Shown: positions 1 through 5,324 of the stretch, piece after piece
How positions within the stretch are numbered: position 1 is the stretch's first letter
How the letters are laid out: every line of letters begins with the position of its first letter
NCBI GenBank assembly: GCA_958352855.1
Contig: CATWQE010000124.1
Location: 1-5,324, forward strand
Reading direction: 5' to 3'
Source: an uncultured Bacillota bacterium
GTDB taxonomy: Bacteria > Bacillota > Clostridia > Lachnospirales > Lachnospiraceae
DNA length: 5,324 bases
Position numbers and translations under genes: made by a program
Notes under the pieces: model-generated
Seen by the model: only the letters and a program-made list of their open reading frames with translations
Databases searched by the model: none
What the model was told of the DNA's origin: nothing

Positions 1-650
1 AGGCAGAGGGAAAAACCGGTGCCATGGTGGGAGACGGAGTTAATGACGCGCCCGCTCTTGCCAGAGCAGATGTGGGGATTGCCATTGGAGCAGGAACTGA
101 TGTGGCCATTGAAAGCGCTGACATTGTGTTAATGAAAAATGATTTGCTGGATGTGGTGACAGCAGTGGGTCTTAGCAAGGCGGTGATCCGGAATATCAAG
201 GAAAATCTGTTTTGGGCGTTTTTCTATAATGCCTGTGGCATTCCTCTGGCAGCAGGACTTTTGTACCCCATGTTTGGATTGAAATTAAGCCCCATGTTTG
301 GAGCAGCAGCCATGAGTCTCAGCAGTCTTTTTGTGGTAAGCAATGCCCTTCGTCTCAGGTTTTTCCATGTGTTGAAAAAGCCGGAGGCCATGCTCCTGGA
401 AGAGACTGTTTCAGATAAAAACGTAGTGAATAAGGAGGAAATGAAGATGTATACTATGAAAATTGAAGGAATGATGTGTCCACACTGTCAGGCAGCAGTG
501 ACAAAAGCCCTGAACGCCCTGGAAGGTGTAAAAGCAGAGGTAAATCTGGAAAAGAAAGAAGCCTATGTAGAAGCGGGAGCCGATGTATCAAAAGAAGCTT
601 TGACAAAAGCAGTGACAGAAGCAGGATATGAAGTCCTTTCTGTGGAATAA
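1..650 (+). CDS. copA: Cu(I)-exporting P1B-type ATPase, C-terminal part with fused HMA domain (5' truncated by window edge)
   Basis: This is the end of a membrane ATPase that exports Cu(I) from the cytoplasm. The frame is open from base 3, so the start lies upstream of the window. Counting the Met at base 24 as residue 1, the P-domain hinge motif GDGVND is at 3-8. Two membrane segments follow, with YN at 68-69 and MSLSS at 97-101; these match the TM7 and TM8 signatures of P1B-1 copper ATPases (family knowledge). A charged linker at about 117-140 leads to an HMA domain with the metal-binding motif MCPHC at 151-155. Many copper ATPases carry HMA domains at the N-terminus; this one has one at the C-terminus, and whether others lie upstream cannot be seen. 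An internal ribosome binding site precedes the HMA part. The stop is 18 bp before ispF. Silver transport is a possible side activity; copper is inferred from the motifs. Confidence 0.93.
   Translation, partial: AEGKTGAMVGDGVNDAPALARADVGIAIGAGTDVAIESADIVLMKNDLLDVVTAVGLSKAVIRNIKENLFWAFFYNACGIPLAAGLLYPMFGLKLSPMFGAAAMSLSSLFVVSNALRLRFFHVLKKPEAMLLEETVSDKNVVNKEEMKMYTMKIEGMMCPHCQAAVTKALNALEGVKAEVNLEKKEAYVEAGADVSKEALTKAVTEAGYEVLSVE
432..449 (+). promoter_or_regulatory. Internal ribosome binding site and in-frame ATG ahead of the CopZ-like domain
   Basis: AAGGAGG at 432-438 is a strong Shine-Dalgarno sequence lying inside the copA frame. The ATG at 447 is 8 bases downstream, an ideal spacing; another ATG at 441 is too close. 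Starting at 447 would give a 67-residue protein (447-650) with MCPHC near its N-terminus, the size and shape of a free CopZ copper chaperone. The sequence signal is direct; actual initiation there is inference. Confidence 0.55.
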
Positions 651-668
651 GGAAAAGGAGAGAAGCCG

Positions 669-1205
669 ATGATCCGGGTAGGAATGGGATATGATGTACA
701 CAAATTAACAGAAGACAGAGACCTGATTTTAGGCGGGGTGAAGATTCCCTGGGAAAAAGGGCTTCTGGGCCATTCAGATGCAGATGTGGTGGTACATGCC
801 ATTATGGATGCTCTTCTTGGCGCTGCGGCGCTGCGGGATATTGGAAGACATTTTCCAGACACAGATCCACAGTACAAGGGGATTTCCAGCATCAGGCTGC
901 TGCAGCATGTGGGAAAACTTTTAGAGGAACACATGTATGTGATTAACAACATTGATGCTACGATTATTGCTCAGAAACCAAAACTTCTTCCCTATATTGA
1001 TACCATGGTTGAAAATGTGGCAAAAGCCCTTCATCTGGAAACCAGTCAGGTGAATATTAAAGCAACTACAGAAGAAGGACTGGGCTTTACAGGAAGCATG
1101 GAAGGGATTTCCGCTCAGGCTATCTGCGCTCTGACCCATGTACAGGATTTCATGGGAGACGACAGAAGCGGGAGAGCCTGCCCGGGCTGCTGCGGACAGC
1201 AGTAG
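669..1205 (+). CDS. ispF: 2-C-methyl-D-erythritol 2,4-cyclodiphosphate synthase
   Basis: IspF makes the cyclic diphosphate MEcPP from CDP-ME 2-phosphate in the MEP isoprenoid pathway. It is a cytoplasmic, metal-dependent trimer (family knowledge). The 178-residue product shows the expected landmarks in order: GYDVH at 7-11, with metal ligands D9 and H11; GHSDADVVVH at 34-43, with the third ligand H43; DIGRHFPDTD at 57-66; and KATTEEGLGFTG at 131-142 followed by the active-site Glu region. The start at 669 is supported by AAAGGAG at 654-660, 8 bases upstream. The gene lies 18 bp after copA and is probably co-transcribed with it. Usual IspF proteins are about 157-162 residues; this one runs about 17 residues further in a polar, Gly- and Cys-rich tail (CPGCC near the end) that I do not recognise and that is probably not needed for catalysis. 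Confidence 0.96.
   Translation: MIRVGMGYDVHKLTEDRDLILGGVKIPWEKGLLGHSDADVVVHAIMDALLGAAALRDIGRHFPDTDPQYKGISSIRLLQHVGKLLEEHMYVINNIDATIIAQKPKLLPYIDTMVENVAKALHLETSQVNIKATTEEGLGFTGSMEGISAQAICALTHVQDFMGDDRSGRACPGCCGQQ
1186..1203. repeat. Small hairpin at the 3' end of ispF
   Basis: CTGCTG at 1187-1192 and CAGCAG at 1197-1202 form a six-pair stem around a CGGA loop, with a possible extra G-U pair outside. It covers the last codons of ispF, 14 bases before the end of the convergent regulator gene. No T-run follows on either strand, so it is not a standard intrinsic terminator. It could pause or stabilise the 3' ends, or be chance in a GC-rich patch. Confidence 0.4.
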
Positions 1206-1215
1206 AGGGGTACTG

Positions 1216-1995
1216 TCAGCGCTGGCGGGATTTCCGGTATTCTCCTGGAGTGCAGTGTTCAAATGCCTGAAAGCAGCGGTTAAAGGTACGCAGATTGTTG
1301 TACCCGCAGGAAAAGGCAATGCTGCTAATGGAATCGCTGGTGCTTCCCAGAAGATAGGCTGCATAGTTAATGCGGTGCTGGTTTAAAAGGTCTGTAAAAG
1401 ACAGGTGCAGGGTACTGTTGATATACCGGGACAGATACAGGCGGTTATAACCCAGGAAAGAAGCCAGATCCTGAAGGGTAAGGGGTTCCAGATAGTGTTC
1501 CTGAATGTAAGTTAAAATCTGATGTAACAGATCTGAGCGTCCGGCTGTCTGGGGAATCAGGGCAGATTCCTCCAGAATACGGGCAGCAATGTAATAGAGA
1601 TAAGCTTTGCTGTAAAGAGGTCTGGTATTGTCCAGAAATAAATATTGCTTCATATGATGGAAAACCGGTTCTTCCAGGCGGAAAACCGGTTTTTCTAATG
1701 CCTGTTTTGCGGTAAGCTTATAGAATTCCTGAATATAATCAGGGGAAAAGACGCTGATATAACATTCTGCATGGTTTTCGTTTCTGTAGGAATGAATTTC
1801 ATAAGGAAGAATCAAAATGAAATCTCCCGGTTTCATGGGAAAGGGCCGGTTATCTACAAAGGCAGTGAGGCTACCTTTTACTACGTAAAGCAGTTCGTAG
1901 CTTCTGTGGAGATGGGCGAAATGAGAGAAGTCTTCAATATGATACAGCGCCATTTCCTGTGGTTCTCCAAAATGATAATCTTCGTATACAAGCAT
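1216..1995 (-). CDS. AraC-family transcriptional regulator with N-terminal cupin-type sensor domain
   Basis: This is a cytoplasmic DNA-binding regulator; its ligand is unknown. I place the start at the ATG at 1995 because AAGGA lies 9 bases upstream. Longer readings from 2031 or 2121 would begin at or upstream of the promoter, whose -10 box is at 2033-2038. The 259-residue protein has an AraC-type cupin domain at about 20-75: HLH at 28-30, a YVVKGSLTAF strand, then PGDFILILPYEIHSY. A helical linker follows, then two helix-turn-helix units at about 155-256. The second unit carries the family signature (SIAFSCGYNNLRTFNRCFQ followed by TPGEYRK). Members with this layout usually sense sugars or other small molecules. 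It is divergent from the ABC-F gene, which with the shared palindrome suggests it controls itself and that gene. It ends 10 bp from ispF with no terminator seen. Confidence 0.92.
   Translation of the reverse strand: MLVYEDYHFGEPQEMALYHIEDFSHFAHLHRSYELLYVVKGSLTAFVDNRPFPMKPGDFILILPYEIHSYRNENHAECYISVFSPDYIQEFYKLTAKQALEKPVFRLEEPVFHHMKQYLFLDNTRPLYSKAYLYYIAARILEESALIPQTAGRSDLLHQILTYIQEHYLEPLTLQDLASFLGYNRLYLSRYINSTLHLSFTDLLNQHRINYAAYLLGSTSDSISSIAFSCGYNNLRTFNRCFQAFEHCTPGEYRKSRQR
1659..1691. repeat. Pair of 12-bp direct repeats, 21-bp period, inside the AraC-family gene
   Basis: GGAAAACCGGTT occurs at 1659-1670 and again at 1680-1691, start to start 21 bp. On the minus strand the match extends to GAARAACCGGTTTTCC with one mismatch. 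The core of the 1680 copy, AAAACCGGTTTT at 1682-1693, is itself a palindrome. In the protein this gives PVF twice, seven residues apart (residues 103-112). The spacing is two helical turns, typical of AraC-family half-sites, but a short duplication in coding sequence explains it equally well. Confidence 0.6.
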
Positions 1996-2032
1996 GATTC
2001 CGATTCCTTCCCAGGGTAAAGATTTGTCCATT

Positions 2033-2061
2033 ATTATACAGGCTGTGCTGAGAATGTACAA
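2033..2061 (-). promoter_or_regulatory. Sigma-A-type promoter of the AraC-family gene
   Basis: Read on the minus strand, TTGTAC (2061-2056) and TATAAT (2038-2033) are separated by exactly 17 bases. Transcription should begin near 2026, giving a leader of about 30 bases before the ATG at 1995. This placement is the main reason for rejecting the longer upstream starts of the regulator. Confidence 0.75.
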
Positions 2062-2073
2062 GATGAAATCTTG
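2059..2073. promoter_or_regulatory. Interrupted palindrome (candidate operator) between divergent promoters
   Basis: CAAGAT (2059-2064), GAA, ATCTTG (2068-2073) is a perfect 6-3-6 inverted repeat. It overlaps the first three bases of both -35 boxes, so a protein bound here would touch both the regulator promoter and the ABC-F promoter. Part of the symmetry (CAA/TTG) comes from the -35 boxes themselves; the GAT/ATC part does not. The binding protein is not known; the adjacent AraC-family regulator is the obvious candidate, although that family more often uses direct repeats. Confidence 0.5.
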
Positions 2074-2099
2074 CTTTTCTTTTCCGGCAAGGATATAAT
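2071..2099 (+). promoter_or_regulatory. Sigma-A-type promoter of the ABC-F gene
   Basis: TTGCTT (2071-2076) and TATAAT (2094-2099) are spaced by 17 bases. The predicted start near 2106 gives a leader of about 40 bases. That leader holds one weak 5-bp stem (TTATG at 2111-2115, CATAA at 2121-2125) and then the ribosome binding site AAGGAG at 2132-2137. It is too short for the peptide-and-attenuator leaders seen before many antibiotic-resistance ABC-F genes. Confidence 0.75.
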
Positions 2100-2145
2100 G
2101 AGAGACAGGTTTATGAAACACATAAGAGAATAAGGAGAAGAGAAC

Positions 2146-3699
2146 ATGAGTATATTAAATGTGCAGAACCTTTCCCATGGTTTTGGAGACCGGGCGATTT
2201 TCCAGGATGTGTCTTTCCGTCTGCTAAAAGGAGAGCATATTGGGCTGGTGGGAGCCAACGGAGAGGGAAAATCCACGTTTATGAATATTATTACCGGAAA
2301 ACTGATGCCTGATGAAGGAAAGATTGAGTGGGCGAAAAATGTGCGGGTGGGCTACCTGGATCAGCATACAGTGCTGGAAAAGGGCATGACCATTCGTGAT
2401 GTGTTGAAATCAGCTTTTGCCTGGCTGTTTGAGATGGAGGAGCAGATGAATGGCATCTGTGACAAAATGGGAGAGGCTTCCCCGGAAGAACTGGAATCCA
2501 TGATGGAGGAGCTTGGAACCATTCAGGATATGCTCACCATGCATGATTTTTATATTATTGATTCCAAGGTGGAGGAAGTCGCCAGAGCCCTGGGGCTTAC
2601 TGCTATTGGCCTGGATAAGGATGTAACAGATTTAAGCGGTGGACAGAGGACCAAGATTCTTCTTGGGAAGCTGCTTTTGGAGAAGCCGGATATTCTGCTT
2701 TTGGATGAGCCTACCAACTATCTGGATGTGGAGCATATTGAATGGCTGAAACGGTATCTCCAGGAATATGAGAATGCCTTTATTCTCATTTCCCATGATA
2801 TTCCATTTTTGAATAGCGTAGTGAATCTGATTTATCATATGGATAACCAGGAGCTAAACCGTTATGTAGGAGATTATGACCATTTCCAGGAAGTTTATGC
2901 AGTGAAGAAGGCACAGCTAGAGGCGGCTTATAACAGACAGCAGCAGGAAATCAGTGAGCTGAAGGATTTTGTGGCCAGAAATAAAGCAAGAGTTGCCACC
3001 AGAAATATGGCTATGTCCAGACAGAAAAAACTGGATAAGATGGATGTCATAGAATTGGCAAAAGAAAAACCGAAGCCGGAGTTTCATTTTAAAACAGCAA
3101 GAACCCCAAGCCGCTTTGTGGTGGAGACAGAAGATTTGGTTATTGGATATGAAGAGCCTTTATCAAAACCTCTGGCTTTTCGGGTGGAGCGTGGAGATAA
3201 AATTGTGCTTACCGGCGCCAATGGAATTGGAAAAACCACCCTTCTGAAAAGTATTCTGGGGTTAATTCAACCAATTTCAGGGAAGGTGCAATTAGGAGAT
3301 TATCTGGAAATCGGTTATTTTGAGCAGGAAATGGCTCCTGGAAATAAGAATACCTGTATTCAGGAAATCTGGGATGTTTTTCCTTCTTATACCCAGTATG
3401 AGGTGCGGGCTGCCCTGGCTAAATGCGGACTGACCACCAAGCATATTGAAAGCCTGGTCAGGGTGTTAAGCGGAGGTGAGCAGGCCAAGGTTCGTCTGTG
3501 CAAGATTTTGAATACGGAAACCAATGTTTTGATTCTGGATGAGCCCACCAACCATCTGGATGTGGAGGCAAAAGAGGAGTTAAAGCGCGCCTTGCAGGAA
3601 TACAAGGGAACCATTCTCATGGTCTGCCATGAGCCGGAATTTTATGATGGGCTGGCAACCCAGGTATGGGATTGTTCCACATGGAGTACTAAAATCTGA
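2146..3699 (+). CDS. ABC-F family ribosome-associated ATPase, YfmM-like
   Basis: ABC-F proteins are soluble twin-ATPase proteins that bind the ribosomal E site and act on stalled or antibiotic-blocked ribosomes; they have no membrane domain. The 517 residues show nucleotide domain 1 (Walker A GANGEGKST 36-44, LSGGQ 163-167, Walker B with DEPTN 187-191, SHD 216-218) and a charged linker at about 245-325. Domain 2 has GANGIGKTT 357-365, LSGGE 441-445, DEPTN 465-469 and a His switch within CHE 494-496. An arm insertion sits at about 90-150 in domain 1. The length and the linker resemble Bacillus subtilis YfmM from memory, so a housekeeping translation factor is more likely than a drug-resistance protein, though resistance is not excluded. 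The ATG has AAGGAG 8 bases upstream. The gene is divergent from an AraC-family regulator. No classical terminator follows, so read-through toward gdhA is possible. Confidence 0.94.
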   Translation: MSILNVQNLSHGFGDRAIFQDVSFRLLKGEHIGLVGANGEGKSTFMNIITGKLMPDEGKIEWAKNVRVGYLDQHTVLEKGMTIRDVLKSAFAWLFEMEEQMNGICDKMGEASPEELESMMEELGTIQDMLTMHDFYIIDSKVEEVARALGLTAIGLDKDVTDLSGGQRTKILLGKLLLEKPDILLLDEPTNYLDVEHIEWLKRYLQEYENAFILISHDIPFLNSVVNLIYHMDNQELNRYVGDYDHFQEVYAVKKAQLEAAYNRQQQEISELKDFVARNKARVATRNMAMSRQKKLDKMDVIELAKEKPKPEFHFKTARTPSRFVVETEDLVIGYEEPLSKPLAFRVERGDKIVLTGANGIGKTTLLKSILGLIQPISGKVQLGDYLEIGYFEQEMAPGNKNTCIQEIWDVFPSYTQYEVRAALAKCGLTTKHIESLVRVLSGGEQAKVRLCKILNTETNVLILDEPTNHLDVEAKEELKRALQEYKGTILMVCHEPEFYDGLATQVWDCSTWSTKI

Positions 3700-3715
3700 G
3701 AAAACACTTTAGTAC
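3686..3715. repeat. Inverted repeat spanning the ABC-F stop codon
   Basis: GTACTAAA (3686-3693) and TTTAGTAC (3708-3715) are perfect 8-bp arms around a 14-base loop containing the TGA stop at 3697-3699. The stem is AT-rich and no T-run follows, so it is a poor intrinsic terminator. It may mark the mRNA 3' end or be a weak protein site. Confidence 0.45.
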
Positions 3716-3819
3716 AGAATAGCAAATGAAACAGACGGAAATAAAAACTTCAAAAAGATTTTATAAAAATGAGTAATATGAGATATAATCAAAAAATATG
3801 CAAGAATTAAAAAATAAAC

Positions 3820-3848
3820 TTGCAAAATAGAAAAGATGGCTTTATAAT
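3820..3848 (+). promoter_or_regulatory. Sigma-A-type promoter of gdhA with A-rich upstream region
   Basis: TTGCAA (3820-3825) and TATAAT (3843-3848) are 17 bases apart. Transcription from about 3855 gives a leader of about 47 bases ending in AGGAGG at 3889-3894, 7 bases before the ATG at 3902. The DNA from about 3735 upstream of the -35 is strongly A-rich with short A-runs, which could act as an UP element. A second perfect TATAAT at 3784-3789 has only a poor -35 (TTATAA at 3761) and is a weaker candidate. No riboswitch or T-box is visible in the 3700-3901 gap. Confidence 0.75.
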
Positions 3849-3901
3849 ACAAAACATAAAAAATAAAACATGTAAAAAATCTTTCAACAGGAGGAACGGT
3901 C

Positions 3902-5236
3902 ATGTCATATGTAGATGAGGTTATTGAAGCAGTAGTGAAAAAAAATCCAGGAGAGGCTGAATTTCATCAGGCAGTAAAAGAAGTTCTGGATTCTTTAAGA
4001 CCAGTTGTTGAAGCAAACGAAGAAAAATACCGCAGGGAAGCTCTTTTAGAGCGTCTGGTGGAGCCTGAGCGTATTATTATGTTCCGCGTTCCATGGGTAG
4101 ATGACGAAGGAAAAGTGCAGGTCAATAAAGGTTATCGCGTGCAGTTTAACAGTGCAATCGGACCATATAAGGGTGGTTTAAGACTTCATCCTTCTGTAAA
4201 CCTGAGCATCATTAAATTTCTGGGATTTGAGCAGATTTTCAAGAACTCACTGACCGGTCTTCCTATTGGAGGCGGCAAGGGTGGTTCTGATTTTGACCCG
4301 AAAGGAAAATCAGATCGTGAAGTTATGGCATTCTGCCAGAGCTTTATGACAGAATTATATCGTCACATTGGCGCGGATACAGACGTGCCTGCAGGTGATA
4401 TCGGCGTAGGCGCCAGAGAAATCGGATATTTATTTGGACAGTATAAGAGAATCCGCGACGTTTATGAAGGCGTACTTACAGGAAAAGGCCTTACTTACGG
4501 CGGTTCTCTGGTAAGAACCCAGGCTACAGGATATGGACTTTTATATTTAACAGAAGAATTATTAAAGCTCAATGGAAAAGAACTGGCAGGCAAAACAGTT
4601 GCAGTATCAGGAGCGGGAAATGTGGCAATCTACGCCATTGAAAAAGCTTATCAGTTAGGCGCAAAACCAGTGACCTGTACCGATTCCACAGGCTGGGTAT
4701 ATGACCCGGAAGGTATCGACTTGGCTGCATTAAAAGAAATCAAAGAAGTGAAACGTGCCCGTCTGTCTGAGTATACCAAATACAGACCAAATGCACAGTA
4801 CCACGAGGGTAAAGGCGTATGGAGTACCAAATGTGATGTGGCGCTGCCATGTGCTACCCAGAATGAACTTACTCTGGATGATGCAAAACTGCTGGTAGAG
4901 AATGGCTGCTTTGCAGTATGTGAAGGTGCAAATATGCCTACAACACTGGAAGCTACCAAATACTTACAGGACAACGGCGTTATCTTCGCACCGGGAAAAG
5001 CTGCCAATGCAGGGGGTGTGGCTACTTCTGCTCTGGAAATGTCTCAGAACAGTGAGCGTTTAAGCTGGAGCTTTGAAGAGGTGGATGCCAAACTTCAGGG
5101 CATCATGGTAAATATCTGCCACAATATGGTGGATGCTGCCAAGAAATACGGATTTGAAGGCAACTATGTAGTGGGCGCTAATGCTGCGGGATTTGAAAAA
5201 GTAGCAGAAGCTATGCTGGCACAGGGTGTTTGCTAA
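3902..5236 (+). CDS. gdhA: Glutamate dehydrogenase, hexameric, probably NADP-specific
   Basis: This enzyme interconverts 2-oxoglutarate plus ammonium and L-glutamate, the main direct route of ammonium assimilation in many Clostridia; it is a cytoplasmic hexamer. The 444 residues are full family length. Substrate-binding and catalytic residues can be placed by comparison with the Clostridium symbiosum enzyme: K90 in GPYKGGLR (87-94), K114, K126 in GGGKGGSDFDP (123-133), D166 in PAGDIGVG (163-170), and S381 in the NSERLSW region. The Rossmann turn is SGAGNVA at 236-242. The segment TDSTGW at 260-265 resembles the DSSG of NADP-dependent enzymes more than the GPDG of the NAD-dependent C. symbiosum enzyme, so I infer NADPH use (EC 1.4.1.4). 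CGT/CGC arginine codons outnumber AGA, fitting high expression. The gene stands alone with its own promoter, an ideal AGGAGG and a terminator. Confidence 0.97.
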   Translation: MSYVDEVIEAVVKKNPGEAEFHQAVKEVLDSLRPVVEANEEKYRREALLERLVEPERIIMFRVPWVDDEGKVQVNKGYRVQFNSAIGPYKGGLRLHPSVNLSIIKFLGFEQIFKNSLTGLPIGGGKGGSDFDPKGKSDREVMAFCQSFMTELYRHIGADTDVPAGDIGVGAREIGYLFGQYKRIRDVYEGVLTGKGLTYGGSLVRTQATGYGLLYLTEELLKLNGKELAGKTVAVSGAGNVAIYAIEKAYQLGAKPVTCTDSTGWVYDPEGIDLAALKEIKEVKRARLSEYTKYRPNAQYHEGKGVWSTKCDVALPCATQNELTLDDAKLLVENGCFAVCEGANMPTTLEATKYLQDNGVIFAPGKAANAGGVATSALEMSQNSERLSWSFEEVDAKLQGIMVNICHNMVDAAKKYGFEGNYVVGANAAGFEKVAEAMLAQGVC

Positions 5237-5266
5237 AAAACAGAAAATAATAGAGAAAAGAAATTT

Positions 5267-5318
5267 GCTCCTACAGAGGAATCCCAGGGGATTTCCTGTG
5301 GGAGCTTTTGTGTTTATT
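5267..5318 (+). terminator. Rho-independent terminator of gdhA
   Basis: GCTCCTACAG (5267-5276) pairs with CTGTGGGAGC (5296-5305) through one U-G pair. Above this, GGAATCC (5278-5284) pairs with GGATTTCC (5288-5295) with a bulge on each side and a CAGG loop. A T-rich tail (TTTTGTGTTTATT) follows at 5306-5318. The long stem plus tail, 30 bp after the gdhA stop, is a convincing intrinsic terminator. Confidence 0.9.
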
Positions 5319-5324
5319 GAGAGG

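Noticed and set aside
563..952. Open frame on the minus strand opposite the end of copA and ispF
   Set aside because: It lies opposite two well-supported genes, its product is Ser/Pro-rich without recognisable domains, and it shows no convincing ribosome binding site.
921..1364. Minus-strand open frame across the ispF/regulator junction
   Set aside because: It overlaps ispF on the opposite strand and the regulator in another frame; no family features are seen.
1138..1386. Plus-strand open frame continuing past ispF (82 codons)
   Set aside because: It is antisense to the DNA-binding end of the AraC-family gene and has no ribosome binding site; it is best seen as a shadow.
1996..2121. N-terminal extension of the AraC-family protein to an ATG at 2031 or 2121
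   Set aside because: The promoter -10 box (2033-2038) lies directly upstream of the ATG at 2031 and downstream of the one at 2121, neither has a ribosome binding site, and the ATG at 1995 has AAGGA at good spacing.
2111..2125. TTATG-AAACA-CATAA dyad in the abcF leader as an attenuator or operator
   Set aside because: A five-pair AT-rich stem is too weak for an attenuator, no alternative pairing partner is seen, and such dyads are common by chance in AT-rich DNA.
3709..3903. Minus-strand 64-codon open frame rich in Phe, Ile and Tyr
   Set aside because: The composition follows from the A-rich promoter region read in reverse; it has no ribosome binding site and lies over the gdhA promoter.
4651..5007. 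Minus-strand open frame inside gdhA
   Set aside because: It is fully opposite a strongly supported glutamate dehydrogenase gene and has no recognisable features.
1..5324. Defence, mobile-element or other novel multi-gene system
   Set aside because: All five genes belong to familiar families with intact motifs, and there are no transposase, integrase, toxin, nuclease or repeat-array signs.

Overview
The window looks like chromosomal DNA from a Gram-positive, low-to-mid-GC anaerobe of the Clostridia, most likely the gut family Lachnospiraceae (Blautia/Dorea-like). This rests on protein style: a clostridial NADP-type glutamate dehydrogenase, a YfmM-like ABC-F protein, and a copper ATPase carrying an HMA domain at its C-terminus. 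Strong AGGAGG-type ribosome binding sites also fit. The genus is inference. No rRNA, tRNA, CRISPR array, insertion sequence or phage gene is visible.

Layout. Positions 1-650 are the 3' end of a Cu(I) P1B-type ATPase gene (copA), whose last 67 codons encode a CopZ-like HMA domain with its own internal ribosome binding site and ATG. Eighteen bases later comes ispF (669-1205) of the MEP isoprenoid pathway, probably in the same transcript. It meets an AraC-family regulator (1216-1995, minus strand) tail to tail with only 10 bp between stop codons. The regulator is divergent from an ABC-F gene (2146-3699). The 150-bp gap between them holds two near-consensus sigma-A promoters whose -35 boxes are joined by a perfect interrupted palindrome. 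After an A-rich 202-bp spacer with its own promoter, gdhA (3902-5236) follows and ends in a strong intrinsic terminator.

How it works together. There are three transcription units: copA-ispF (start outside the window); araC back-to-back with abcF; and gdhA alone. The genes are core or near-core functions: copper export, isoprenoid precursors, translation support and ammonium assimilation. I do not see a new multi-gene system. The most interesting signals are small: a possible stand-alone copper chaperone made from inside copA, a palindrome linking the araC/abcF promoters, and a 21-bp-period direct repeat inside the regulator gene.
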